Shown: positions 25,378 to 34,229 of the stretch, one piece after another | Layout of the letters: each line of letters opens with the position of its first letter | Numbering within the stretch: the first letter of the stretch is position 1 | DNA from: CAYONQ01 sp964405375 | GTDB lineage: Bacteria > Planctomycetota > Phycisphaerae > Sedimentisphaerales > Anaerobacaceae | DNA length: 43,222 nt | NCBI GenBank assembly: GCA_964405375.1 | Contig: CAYONQ010000012.1 | Location: 1 to 43,222, forward strand | Direction: 5' to 3' | The notes under the pieces: model-generated | What the model was told of the DNA's origin: nothing | Databases searched by the model: none | What the model saw: the letters and a program-made list of their open reading frames with translations, nothing else | Program-made: the position numbers and the translations under genes

Positions 25378-28089
25378 ATGAAGGAAACTCCAAAAACCCA
25401 GGAGCAGTTTGAGGATATGCCCATCCTCGATGAGCTGAAGACATCGTATCTTAACTATGCGATGAGCGTAATAGTTTCGCGTGCCCTGCCGGACGCCCGT
25501 GACGGGCTGAAGCCCTCACAACGACGGATACTGGTTGCGATGAACGATTTGAACCTCGGCCCGCGAAGTAAGCATCGCAAGTGCGCAAAAATTGTCGGCG
25601 ATACCGGCGGTAACTACCATCCACACGGCGACCAGGCGACCTATGGGACATTAGTACGGATGGGCCAGAAATGGAATATGCGCTATCCCCTGATTGACCC
25701 GCAGGGCAACTTCGGCAGTATCGATGCCGACCCACCGGCTGCTATGAGATATACGGAGGCCAGAATAGCCGCACCGGCTATGGAAATGCTCGAAGATATC
25801 AAGCTGGACAGCGTCGATTTTGTGCCGAACTACGACGAGACCCGCACCGAGCCGACCGTTCTGCCTTCCAAATTCCCGAATCTGCTGGTCAACGGCTCTA
25901 CCGGCATCGCCGTCGGCATGGCCACCAATCTTGCACCGCATAACATCAGCGAGGTCTGCGACGCATTGCTGCTGGTTATTGATGACCCGGATTGCGGTTT
26001 CAAGGACATCCTCAAACACCTGCCGGGGCCGGATTTCCCGACAGGCGCCAATATCTGCGGTAAAAAGGGAATTGTAGATGCCTACACAACCGGCAGGGGA
26101 CATTTGACCGTCCGGGGCACAGCAGATATCGAAACGACAAAAAAGGGCAAAGTAAGAATCATAATAACCGAGATACCCTACACTGTCGTTAAGACCACCA
26201 TTGTCTCTAAAACTGCCGAATGCGTCCAGAATGGCAATATCGCGGAAATCGCCGATGTCAGGGACGAATCCGACCGGCACGGCCTGCGAATCGTGGTGGA
26301 GCTAAAAAAAGACGCCGACAGCGCAGTTGCACTGAACAAGCTGTACCGTTACACCCCGCTGCAGAGCACCTTTGCTATCGCAAACATCGCTCTGGTTAAT
26401 AACAGGCCGGAAACCCTCAACATCAAGCAGATGCTCAATTGCTTTATCGACCATCGAAAGACTGTCGTTCGAAGGCGAAGCAAATTCCTCTTAAAAAGAT
26501 GCAGAAACAGGGCGCATATCCTCGAAGGGCTTATCCTGGCTGTCAGTGACATTGATGAAATCATCGAACTGATAAAAAAATCGCCCGACACACCGACTGC
26601 AAAGCTGAACCTGCTGAAAAAGCCGTTGCGGTTAGCCGAGTCTGCTACACTGAAAAAAATCCTGCCGAAGGCATTCATTAAGGCAAAAACCAAGTCCAAA
26701 CACTTCCTGACGGGCCCGCAGGCCGACGCTATATTAACAATGCAGCTGCAAAGACTAACGGGACTGGAGATAGAAAAACTCGCAAAGGAATACAGCGGCC
26801 TTATCGAACAGATAGAGGGCTACGAAGCAATACTGGCTAATGAGCAGGTTCTGCTGGATGTCATTCGTGAAGATATCCACGAAATAAAGGAAAAATACGG
26901 TGATAAAAGACGGACAAAAATCGCCGCAAAGATTGAACAGTTCGAAATCGAGGACCTTATTGCCGAAGAAGAGGTGATTGTAACGGTAAGCCACAGCGGC
27001 TATGTTAAGAGGATGCCGATGGATACATACCGAAGACAGGCCAGAGGCGGCACGGGCATTATCGGCTCGGATACCAAAGAAGGCGACTTCTTAGAGCATC
27101 TCTTCACCGCCTCCACACACGATTATCTGCTTATCTTCACCAACCGTGGAAAATGCTACTGGCTGAAGGTCTATGATGTCCCGAGTATGTCAAGACAGAG
27201 CAAAGGCAGAAGTATTGCGAACCTCCTGAAGCTGGGCGACCAGAAAATTCCCTCCATAATAAACGTGAGTACTTTTGACGATGAAACCGATGGAGAAACA
27301 GGCCAGCGACAACTCGTTATGGCTACAAAAAACGGGCTGGTAAAAAAGACCAGGTTGTCCGCTTACAGCAATCCGAGAGCAACAGGCGTAATTGCGATAA
27401 AGCTCGACCCTAACGACGATGTGATTGATGTTGCGCTGACAACAGGCAGCAACCACATCGTGCTCGGCACACGGGACGGTATGACGATACGCTTCGACGA
27501 GAAACAAGTTCGCTCAATGGGACGGGTCTCGCGAGGCGTGATAGGTATTAAACTGCGCCTAGGAGATTCCGTCGTTGATATGGTGATTGCAGAGGAAAAA
27601 GCGTCCCTGCTTACGGTCTGTGAAAAGGGTTACGGCAAACGGACGATGCTTGACAACTACCGGCCGCAAAGCCGTGGCGGGATAGGACTGAAAAACATAA
27701 AGACCAGCGAGCGAAACGGAAAGGTTGTAACCCTTAAAACCGTTCAGAACAAGGACGACCTGATGATGATAACCGCCCACGGTATAATCATTCGCACAGG
27801 ACTGGAGCAAATCCGCTCAATCGGCAGAAATACGCAGGGTGTACGCTTAATCAAGCTAAAGCCCGGCGATAAACTTGTCGCCGCCGAAAAAATAGCCTAC
27901 GAGAATGCAAATAATACAAAGGAAAAACCCGCTGTCAAGCAGGATGCCACGTCAAAATCTGAACCAAAGTCGAAGCTGCAGCCAAAGCCGCAATCTAAAC
28001 CAAAACAAAAGCCAGAACCAAAGATGAAACCTAAACCCAGGCATAAAGCGGAAAAAAAGACCACCAAAAAGAAACGCAAATCAAGATAG
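25378..28089 (+). CDS. gyrA: DNA gyrase subunit A
   Basis: The breakage-reunion subunit of DNA gyrase, 903 aa. The catalytic tyrosine is Y125 in AAMRYTEAR. The C-terminal beta-pinwheel contains a GyrA-box-like QARGGTG (554-560), supporting gyrase rather than topoisomerase IV. In the quinolone-pocket helix, HPHGDQATYGTLVRM has Q86 and G90 at the positions of E. coli Ser83 and Asp87. The tail after residue ~855 is a Lys/Pro/Gln repeat (KPKQKPEPKMKPKPRHK type) ending in KKTTKKKRKSR, probably a flexible DNA-binding extension. AAGGAT lies upstream of the ATG. holA follows after 30 bases. Confidence 0.95.
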   Translation: MKETPKTQEQFEDMPILDELKTSYLNYAMSVIVSRALPDARDGLKPSQRRILVAMNDLNLGPRSKHRKCAKIVGDTGGNYHPHGDQATYGTLVRMGQKWNMRYPLIDPQGNFGSIDADPPAAMRYTEARIAAPAMEMLEDIKLDSVDFVPNYDETRTEPTVLPSKFPNLLVNGSTGIAVGMATNLAPHNISEVCDALLLVIDDPDCGFKDILKHLPGPDFPTGANICGKKGIVDAYTTGRGHLTVRGTADIETTKKGKVRIIITEIPYTVVKTTIVSKTAECVQNGNIAEIADVRDESDRHGLRIVVELKKDADSAVALNKLYRYTPLQSTFAIANIALVNNRPETLNIKQMLNCFIDHRKTVVRRRSKFLLKRCRNRAHILEGLILAVSDIDEIIELIKKSPDTPTAKLNLLKKPLRLAESATLKKILPKAFIKAKTKSKHFLTGPQADAILTMQLQRLTGLEIEKLAKEYSGLIEQIEGYEAILANEQVLLDVIREDIHEIKEKYGDKRRTKIAAKIEQFEIEDLIAEEEVIVTVSHSGYVKRMPMDTYRRQARGGTGIIGSDTKEGDFLEHLFTASTHDYLLIFTNRGKCYWLKVYDVPSMSRQSKGRSIANLLKLGDQKIPSIINVSTFDDETDGETGQRQLVMATKNGLVKKTRLSAYSNPRATGVIAIKLDPNDDVIDVALTTGSNHIVLGTRDGMTIRFDEKQVRSMGRVSRGVIGIKLRLGDSVVDMVIAEEKASLLTVCEKGYGKRTMLDNYRPQSRGGIGLKNIKTSERNGKVVTLKTVQNKDDLMMITAHGIIIRTGLEQIRSIGRNTQGVRLIKLKPGDKLVAAEKIAYENANNTKEKPAVKQDATSKSEPKSKLQPKPQSKPKQKPEPKMKPKPRHKAEKKTTKKKRKSR

Positions 28090-28119
28090 TACCTCACATA
28101 GCTGCGGCGGAAAGCAAAA

Positions 28120-29106
28120 ATGGTAGAAGGTGCCCTGAAGTCAGAGAAAAAAGACAAGCTGATTTTCGTAATTGCCGGCAAAGAACCATCCCTGTTAAAC
28201 GCCGAGTGCGAAAAGCTTCTTGAGCGGCTGTTGGAGCCGCAACAAAGGGCGACCGGACTTTTTAATGCCGATGCTGCCGAAGTCTTAGCATGCGAGGTAT
28301 TAGACGAACTGCGAACCGCCCCGTTTCTGACCGAAAGAAGGGTTGTTATTGTAAAAGACGCCGACGAATTCGTCTCTGAGAATCGCACTTTGCTTGAAAA
28401 GTATTTTGATAACCCCTGCCCTACCGGCATCCTTATATTGACCGTAAGCACCTGGCTCAGCCAGACGAAGCTGGCTAAAAAATTACCCCGAGTCGGCAAG
28501 CTGATTAGTGTGGCACAACCCAGGCCTTGGCAACTGCCGTCCCGTCTTATCAGGTATGCTGATGATGCGCACAGTAAAGCCCTAACCACCGATGCAGCCG
28601 AACTTTTAATCGAATTAAGCGGCGATGACCTGATACGACTGTATGGTGAAATCGACAAGCTGGCACTATTTGCACATACCGAAAAGACCATAACGCTTCA
28701 GCACATAGAGGCGCTAATTGGCCATAATCGACTATTCAATGCCTTCGCTGCGATTGACGCCACGCTCGCCGGCGATACCGCCCAGGCCGTTCGGCGTTTA
28801 AGAACTATGTTTGCAGAGGACAAATCCGCCGAATACACTACCGTCGGCGCTTTCGCCTTTCACTTTCGCAGGATGTTAAAGGCAAAGGCATTGCTTAAAA
28901 AGGGCGTTCGTGAAGCCGAAGTGGCAAAACGCCTGCGAATATGGCACAACAAGGACTCGCTTTTTCTGCAACTGCGTAAAATGACGCTGGAACAGCTCAG
29001 CAGGAATTTACAGCGATTGGCTAAAATCGATTATGCGATAAAGACCGGCCAAACAAAACCGCAGGTGGCGATAGAGCAATTAGTATTAAGACTCGCCGCA
29101 GAATAG
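28120..29106 (+). CDS. holA: DNA polymerase III subunit delta
   Basis: A 328-aa clamp-loader delta subunit, which opens the beta sliding clamp. It shows the divergent AAA+ layout of HolA: an opening strand FVIAGKEPSLLNAE without a functional P-loop, the RTAPFLTERRVVIVKDADEF segment that follows the clamp-binding helix, the ELSGDDLIRLYGEIDKLALF sensor region and a helical collar domain (residues ~215-325). It is on the same strand as gyrA, 30 bases downstream. Confidence 0.9.
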   Translation: MVEGALKSEKKDKLIFVIAGKEPSLLNAECEKLLERLLEPQQRATGLFNADAAEVLACEVLDELRTAPFLTERRVVIVKDADEFVSENRTLLEKYFDNPCPTGILILTVSTWLSQTKLAKKLPRVGKLISVAQPRPWQLPSRLIRYADDAHSKALTTDAAELLIELSGDDLIRLYGEIDKLALFAHTEKTITLQHIEALIGHNRLFNAFAAIDATLAGDTAQAVRRLRTMFAEDKSAEYTTVGAFAFHFRRMLKAKALLKKGVREAEVAKRLRIWHNKDSLFLQLRKMTLEQLSRNLQRLAKIDYAIKTGQTKPQVAIEQLVLRLAAE

Positions 29107-29150
29107 ATATGGCTATAAAAAAGAAAGGGGAAACTCAAACTTATTGAATA

Positions 29151-29576
29151 TCATTTCTCAACCGGCAATTCACTCAAGCTACAGTACGGAATAATTATCT
29201 TCAGTGCCTCCACAAACTCTTTGTGGCTGACAAACTTACCTACATAACCGGCAGCACCGAGGTTAAAGATTTCGTCCGCGCCATTTTCTATCTCGGGTGG
29301 GGTGAAAACTATAACGGCAAGCTCCTTTAACGCCTCATCGCCCTTTACAACATCCAGAAACTCGGGGCCGCTCATCTTCGGCATATTCAAATCCAGAAGA
29401 ATAACACACGGCCTTTCATTGGCCTCGTTTCTTAAATACTCCATGGCCTCCTCCCCGTTAGTTGAATGCACCAACGGATTTGCAATCTTCAGGCCCTTAA
29501 CTGCCCGCTCGACCCTCATCACATCTACTTGGTCATCTTCAACAAGCAGTATTGGTCTCAAGTTTTGCATCTTCAA
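29151..29576 (-). CDS. Stand-alone CheY-like response regulator
   Basis: A 141-aa receiver-only protein. The acidic pair is D14/D15 in LLVEDDQVDVMRVERA, the phospho-acceptor is D62 in LLDLNMPKMSG, and the switch region is VIVFTPPE followed by GAAGYVGKFVSHKEF with the conserved lysine. The DQVDVMRVERAVK opening is typical of Rcp1-type regulators paired with phytochrome-like or hybrid kinases. There is no output domain. Immediately upstream is the C-terminal tip of a histidine kinase, the likely former partner. Confidence 0.9.
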   Translation of the reverse strand: MKMQNLRPILLVEDDQVDVMRVERAVKGLKIANPLVHSTNGEEAMEYLRNEANERPCVILLDLNMPKMSGPEFLDVVKGDEALKELAVIVFTPPEIENGADEIFNLGAAGYVGKFVSHKEFVEALKIIIPYCSLSELPVEK

Positions 29577-29586
29577 TCCTCTCTTC

Positions 29587-29682
29587 TTACCTCGGCAGTG
29601 TAAAGAAGAACGTGCTTCCCCTCCCCGGTTCTGATTGTATCCAGATTTTACCGCCGTGTAACTCTACGATTTTCTTCGCCAT
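29587..29682 (-). pseudogene. C-terminal remnant of a sensor histidine kinase
   Basis: Reading the minus strand, 31 codons encode MAKKIVELHGGKIWIQSEPG then RGSTFFFTLPR and a stop. This is the G2 box and last beta strands of a HATPase_c domain. Upstream the frame gives no N, G1 or H box, so most of the kinase gene is gone. The stop is ten bases before the response-regulator ATG, the normal kinase-regulator arrangement. Confidence 0.75.
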
Positions 29683-30142
29683 AGGTGGCTTGCGCCCTTT
29701 GAGTCCTGATTCTGCCCATCGGTCATTGGACAGACGGTATTCGTTTTTCTTTGGTTGATAAAAACATCGGTATATTGAATTGGTGATTTAAGTAGAAATG
29801 CCTTTTTGGAACGAAAGGTCGAAAATTCTCGGCCTGTATTTCGGGCTGTAAAACGCCTGAATCCTCAAGGATATCCGGACCTGCCGGCAATATATGAGTA
29901 AAAACCCTTTCACAACCCCTATGAACCGCCTTTTTGCCGTTGAAAACGCCGTTTTTTAAGGTTGTTAGATAAATCATAGTAAAAAACAGGATAACCCCCA
30001 AAGCGAGTAGATTTATCGGCCTAACCTCTAAAACCGGCCCTAAAAACGAACAGCCGCTTTGCAGCAAAAAATACGCCAAATAGCATACGGCGAACGGTGT
30101 CTTTAGAGAATAAGGAAAAGGAAAATTTTACGCCGGTTTTGC
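29683..30142. other. Region without a supported gene
   Basis: About 460 bases. A 118-codon minus frame (30079-29723, TTG start, one hydrophobic stretch near residues 22-40) has no ribosome binding site or recognisable domain and is not called. This may be decayed sequence of the lost histidine kinase gene. Confidence 0.35.
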
Positions 30143-30171
30143 TTGGTTGACAGCTAAACTGCGTATATAAT
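30143..30171 (+). promoter_or_regulatory. Putative promoter of the paralogous gene pair
   Basis: TTGGTT (30143-30148), a 17-base spacer and a perfect TATAAT (30166-30171), about 100 bases before the ATG at 30275. An overlapping TTGACA is nearer but leaves only a 13-base spacer. Confidence 0.5.
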
Positions 30172-30274
30172 CACACTGGTCTCAAGCAGTTTGGCCGGTG
30201 ATGTGCACGGACAACTGATGGAATAACTCAGAAAGAGGTAAACAAGTCTTTAAACTGGAATAGGAGGTTCAAAA

Positions 30275-30649
30275 ATGGCCTGGAGCGTAGGTGAGAAGAA
30301 GGCAGAGCTGAAAAGGACGGGGCCGAATAAGGTCGTCGAGATGCGGTCATCAGCGAATAACGCCGCCGCAGAAGCGAAACCGGGCAAAGAAAAAGATTTG
30401 GCCGGCGGGATGGAAATGCTGGAAATGGATTTCCTGCTGGGAGTCGTTGAGGATGCCAGAAGCGATGATAAAAACGACGTGACGATGCGAAAGCTCGGCT
30501 TTAATGAGCTGCTTCGTAGAGCAAAGCAGAACCAGATTGACAGCACCGCTCTTACGGTGTACGCCGTCAATCAGGGCAATCTCTACGGCAAGGATATCCA
30601 GTGCGAGGCGATGAAGGAGCTGACAAAAAGGACCACGCACAAGGGTTAA
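30275..30649 (+). CDS. Unknown protein with the shared 'DLAGGMEMLE' C-terminal domain (copy 1)
   Basis: A 124-aa soluble protein. Residues ~41-120 form a domain shared with the next gene: DLAGGMEMLE, then DDKNDV, a KLxFNELLRR helix, the YAVNQGNLYGKDIQCEAMKEL segment and a basic end. The first 40 residues are Lys/Ala-rich and likely disordered. AGGAGG lies seven bases before the ATG. I do not recognise the domain; it is alpha-helical by pattern. It may be lineage-specific to this group of planctomycetes. Confidence 0.8.
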   Translation: MAWSVGEKKAELKRTGPNKVVEMRSSANNAAAEAKPGKEKDLAGGMEMLEMDFLLGVVEDARSDDKNDVTMRKLGFNELLRRAKQNQIDSTALTVYAVNQGNLYGKDIQCEAMKELTKRTTHKG

Positions 30650-30794
30650 GATAACGGCTGAATAAGCCGGGCCGGCGGTGCCGCTATCGTGCCGGATTCT
30701 TAAACTGCTTCCCGTATGTTCGCAGCCTTGCTGCAGCCAATTCAACTACAGCGGCACCTCGGAAACAGCCAAATCGGCCTTCCAAAAAAGAACT

Positions 30795-31391
30795 ATGAAC
30801 TGTTTTTTAGGACAAATAATCCTGTTTGCCAGCAATAACGATGAGGATAATACATTCTGGATACAAATGCTGGTGCTGGTGGTGCTGGCAAGCTTGGTGT
30901 GGGTGGGCGGGCTTATCAAAACAAGAACAAAGAGGGTTAAAGACCGACAGCAGTATTATACCGCAGCCCGCAGGCCCGCAGCCAGTCGAGTCCGCCGGGC
31001 AGCAAAGGCGCTTTTCGAGTTGAAAGCTAAATGCGCTGATATTTTCTTAAAAGTAGCGCAACGTAAGGCGGCCGTCGAAGAACCAACGTTTGATTTCGGC
31101 AGCCGCAACACAGCCGGCAGGGAAAACCCGAAAGATTTGGCCGGCGGAATGGAGATGCTGGAAAGCGATTTCCTTGTGAGCATCGTTGAGAGAACGCAAG
31201 GTGATGATAAAAATGACGTGATGCTGCAGAAGCTCAGCTTTAACGAGCTGGTTCGCAGGGGAGAGCTAAAAGCGGCAGACAGCAAATCGCTTAAGGCGTA
31301 CGCGATTAACCAGGGCAGTCTCTATGACAAGCGTATTCAGTGTGAGGCGCTAAAGGAGCTGGCGGAGAGGACCAGACTTCGGTCAGGATGA
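30795..31391 (+). CDS. Membrane-anchored paralogue with the shared C-terminal domain (copy 2)
   Basis: A 198-aa protein. Residues ~15-36 are a transmembrane helix (IQMLVLVVLASLVWVGGLI), followed by an Arg/Ala-rich cytoplasmic linker (KTRTKRVKDR onward). Residues ~113-195 repeat the domain of the preceding gene: DLAGGMEMLE, DDKNDV, KLSFNELVRR, YAINQGSLYDKRIQCEALKEL. The ATG at 30795 is the first giving a clean TM protein; an earlier GTG at 30678 would add 39 Cys-rich residues. It appears to be the membrane-tethered partner or duplicate of the soluble copy 145 bases upstream. Confidence 0.75.
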   Translation: MNCFLGQIILFASNNDEDNTFWIQMLVLVVLASLVWVGGLIKTRTKRVKDRQQYYTAARRPAASRVRRAAKALFELKAKCADIFLKVAQRKAAVEEPTFDFGSRNTAGRENPKDLAGGMEMLESDFLVSIVERTQGDDKNDVMLQKLSFNELVRRGELKAADSKSLKAYAINQGSLYDKRIQCEALKELAERTRLRSG

Positions 31392-31489
31392 TTGTTTGTG
31401 TTGTGCCTGATGAGTATTGCGTTGGTCTTCCATATAGCAGGGAGGGAATACCAAATACCAAATATTGTAAAAAAGGGAATCTGACAAAA

Positions 31490-32089
31490 ATGACAAACAA
31501 AGCGGTCGATATTGTATTGTTGCCGGGAGAGGCAATGATGGATAAGGCAATTCAAGCAAACGCTGAGCTGGTAGAAAAATTTGGTAAAAAAATAGTTCTG
31601 AATAAAGAAAATTGCCTGCCGCACATCTCTTTGGCTATGGGTTGTATTGATGAAAGGGACGTGGCTGGCATCGAAAAAATTTTGGAGAAAATCGCAGAAG
31701 AAAACGCATTGGGGAAATTGAAGGTTATTGGCATCATAACCAGCACAAATGCCGGCGGCGAAAAGGTGTCGGTTCTTGAGCTGGAAAAAACCGAGAAACT
31801 TCAATCGCTCCACGAAGAGATTATGAAGAAACTGGCGGGATACTTAAGCAGTAACGTGACCGGCGATATGGTATATGATTGGCCGGAAGTTGCGGAGTCA
31901 ACCTTACTGTGGATTAAGAACTATCGGGAAAAATCAAGTTTTGCAAACTTTCGGCCTCACATAACAATCGGATACGGCCAGATAAGCGGCCTCTCTTTCC
32001 CAATAAAATTTACCGCCGCAGCGCTCGCCTTGTGTCACTTAGGCAATCACTGCACCTGCAGGAAGATTCTTGTGTCAATTGAACTATGA
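31490..32089 (+). CDS. 2H phosphoesterase (2'-5' RNA ligase-like)
   Basis: A 199-aa protein with the two histidine motifs of the 2H superfamily: LPHISLAMG in the first half and FRPHITIGYG in the second. Members hydrolyse or ligate 2'-5' or cyclic phosphodiesters in RNA or nucleotides. The start at 31490 (MTNKAVDIVLLPG) places the first strand directly at the N-terminus; the longer frame from 31388 overlaps the previous gene and adds 34 unlikely residues. Neighbours give no clue to the substrate. Confidence 0.8.
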   Translation: MTNKAVDIVLLPGEAMMDKAIQANAELVEKFGKKIVLNKENCLPHISLAMGCIDERDVAGIEKILEKIAEENALGKLKVIGIITSTNAGGEKVSVLELEKTEKLQSLHEEIMKKLAGYLSSNVTGDMVYDWPEVAESTLLWIKNYREKSSFANFRPHITIGYGQISGLSFPIKFTAAALALCHLGNHCTCRKILVSIEL

Positions 32090-32174
32090 TGAGGTTGCTA
32101 AGTGGTTTCGGAAAAAATGTTGCAATTTTTCGGCGGAGATATTAAGATTCTCCGGCAAGTAAGGTTGCAGTTAA

Positions 32175-32465
32175 ATGGCTGAACCAGGCAAAAAGACCGA
32201 TAAGGCCAAAACCGCCGGCAAGCAGGTCAGGGGCTTTGTCAACACCCTGAGCGAAGAGCAGCGTATGCTGGTAGTTCTAAAGGCGCAACTGTACGACGGA
32301 ATGTGGGAGCCGATGCTCGACGACCTGCGGAATCGCCTCGAAGGCAAGCCCTATATCTTTAAATTGGCCAGCCGAATAGAAAACGACATCGAACGCATTG
32401 AAGAGATGGCCGAGTTTGAGAGCGAACATAATATCGACTTGGCCGATTATGTCGATTCGCCGTAG
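32175..32465 (+). CDS. Conserved-looking small protein of unknown function
   Basis: A 96-aa soluble, charged protein. A basic N-terminus (residues 4-20) precedes a helical core with TLSEEQRMLVVLKAQLYDGMW and a C-terminal acidic helix (ENDIERIEEMAEFESEH). There is no signal peptide or TM segment. AAGG lies about ten bases before the ATG. I do not recognise a family. It precedes purH by about 100 bases on the same strand. Confidence 0.65.
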   Translation: MAEPGKKTDKAKTAGKQVRGFVNTLSEEQRMLVVLKAQLYDGMWEPMLDDLRNRLEGKPYIFKLASRIENDIERIEEMAEFESEHNIDLADYVDSP

Positions 32466-32521
32466 AAGTTAATTTTCAGTTTTTTTTGAGCCAGTACAGG
32501 AAAGGATTCAGATGAATGTAA

Positions 32522-32599
32522 ACCCCGTTAGAAGTTATATAACGGGGTGACAAAACGAGGTGAAAATATGATGCAAAAAGGCAAGACTTCTAACGGGGT
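32522..32599 (+). promoter_or_regulatory. Alternative hairpins over the purH start (possible RNA switch)
   Basis: The arm 32522-32535 can pair two ways. Its first nine bases match 32540-32548 as a short hairpin upstream of the ribosome binding site. All fourteen bases match 32586-32599, inside purH codons 7-11, forming a longer stem that encloses the GAGGTG and the ATG at 32568 in its loop. The two pairings are mutually exclusive. Confidence 0.5.
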
Positions 32600-34202
32600 A
32601 AAAATCAGGACAGCGTTGATAAGTGTTTCAGAGAAAAAGGGTATTGTTGAGTTTGCAAAGAAGCTCAGTGCAATGGACGTTAAGATAATCAGCACCGGCG
32701 GCACGGCAAAGATGCTCACCGAGGCGGGAATTAGCGTCGTTGGCATTGAGTCGGTTACCGGCTTTCCGGAGATGATGGACGGCAGGGTCAAAACACTTCA
32801 CCCGAGGATTCACGGCGGACTCTTGGGACTTCGGGACAAGCCCGAACACACCGCCGCAATGAAGCAGCACAATATCGAGCCGATTGACTTGGTCTGTGTT
32901 AATCTTTATCCGTTTGAGGCAACCATCGCCAAACCGGATTGTACGCTGAAAGAGGCGATTGAGAATATCGATATAGGCGGGCCGAGTATGCTTCGCTCGG
33001 CTGCGAAAAATCATAAGTTTGTCACGGTTGTCACCCAGCCGGAGCAATATGAACGTGTTATCGAAGAAATGGAGAAAAACGACGGAGCAGTCGGCGAACA
33101 GCTTCGAAACGAATTCGCACGGGTGGTGTTTGGTCTGACGGCTTCTTATGACGCTGCCATCGCAAAGTATCTTAACGGCAAAGCAAATGTAGAATATCCG
33201 GAGAAGGTCTCTATCGCAGTTATGAAGGAGGCGACACTTCGCTACGGCGAAAATCCCCATCAAACCGCCGCGTTCTATAAGCTGGCACCAAGCGGCGAGA
33301 CCTCGGTAAGTAGCGCCGGCTTACTGGCCGGCGGCAAGGAGCTTAGCTTTAATAATCTCCTCGATACCAACGCTGCATTCGAGCTGGTTAAGGAGTTTGA
33401 CGAGCCGGCGGCGGTCGTTGTTAAGCATCTTAATCCCTGCGGCTGTGCGGTCGATGAAAATATCTGTGAGGCATACCGCAAGGCCTACGAAGGTGATGTC
33501 GTAAGCGCCTTCGGCAGCATTATCGCCTTGAACAGGAAGGTGAACGTCGAACTGGCGCAGACGATTATGGAATCGTACAGCCGATTCGGCAAGGCAAGAG
33601 GGGCCAGCGGCTTCTTCGCAGAGGTGATTATCGCTCCGGAATTCACACCGGATGCGGTCGAGATAATCCGAACACTAAAGGGCTGGGGCAGCAGGGTTCG
33701 ACTGATGCAGACAGGGATGATTGACAGGGCAAAAATTGACAGCGGAGAATTCGACGTTCGCTGTGTCGTCGGCGGATTGCTTTTACAGGGCCGGGATTTG
33801 GTCGGCTGGGAGCCGGCTGCACTGACGTACCCCACAAAGACCAGGCCGACCGCCGGGCAGCTTGAGGATTTGAAGCTCGCCTGGCTCGTCGCCAAGCACA
33901 CCAAAAGTAACACAATCGCCCTGGTGAAAAACAGAAAGGTTTTAGGTGTTGGGGCAGGGCAGATGAACCGTGTGGAATCGGGGCTGATTGCATTTAAACG
34001 CGCCGGCGACGAAGCAAAAGGAACCGCGATGGCCTCGGACGCCTTCTTCCCGTTCCCGGACAACGTTGAAAACGCCGCCAAGGCAGGTGTCGCCTGTATA
34101 GTTCAACCGGGCGGCTCGCAAAAGGACGATGAAGTAATCGCCGCAGCAGATAAATACAACATTGCTATGGTGTTCACAGGCAAACGACACTTCAAGCATT
34201 AG
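32568..34202 (+). CDS. purH: Bifunctional AICAR formyltransferase / IMP cyclohydrolase
   Basis: Catalyses the last two steps of de novo purine synthesis: formyl transfer from 10-formyl-THF to AICAR, then ring closure to IMP. The N-terminal cyclohydrolase (MGS-like, ~1-200) shows RTALISVSEKKGIVEFAK, GRVKTLHPRIHGGLL and the NIDIGGPSMLRSAAKN loop. The C-terminal transformylase contains the catalytic Lys-His pair in VVVKHLNPCGCA and ends with FTGKRHFKH. GAGGTG lies five bases before the ATG at 32568; a GTG at 32547 is possible but falls in the upstream hairpin. Length 544 aa is slightly above the usual ~520. Confidence 0.95.
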   Translation: MMQKGKTSNGVKIRTALISVSEKKGIVEFAKKLSAMDVKIISTGGTAKMLTEAGISVVGIESVTGFPEMMDGRVKTLHPRIHGGLLGLRDKPEHTAAMKQHNIEPIDLVCVNLYPFEATIAKPDCTLKEAIENIDIGGPSMLRSAAKNHKFVTVVTQPEQYERVIEEMEKNDGAVGEQLRNEFARVVFGLTASYDAAIAKYLNGKANVEYPEKVSIAVMKEATLRYGENPHQTAAFYKLAPSGETSVSSAGLLAGGKELSFNNLLDTNAAFELVKEFDEPAAVVVKHLNPCGCAVDENICEAYRKAYEGDVVSAFGSIIALNRKVNVELAQTIMESYSRFGKARGASGFFAEVIIAPEFTPDAVEIIRTLKGWGSRVRLMQTGMIDRAKIDSGEFDVRCVVGGLLLQGRDLVGWEPAALTYPTKTRPTAGQLEDLKLAWLVAKHTKSNTIALVKNRKVLGVGAGQMNRVESGLIAFKRAGDEAKGTAMASDAFFPFPDNVENAAKAGVACIVQPGGSQKDDEVIAAADKYNIAMVFTGKRHFKH

Positions 34203-34229
34203 TCCCGTGCTTGTTAAGAAATAAATATA

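Noticed and set aside
25651..26280. 209-codon minus-strand ORF inside gyrA
   Set aside because: Shadow of the strongly conserved gyrA frame; no protein-like pattern.
29723..30079. 118-codon minus-strand ORF with one hydrophobic stretch
   Set aside because: TTG start without Shine-Dalgarno, low-information sequence, and no family pattern; probably decayed DNA.
33485..34081. 198-codon minus-strand ORF inside purH
   Set aside because: Antisense to conserved purH; Ser/Pro-rich composition typical of shadow frames.
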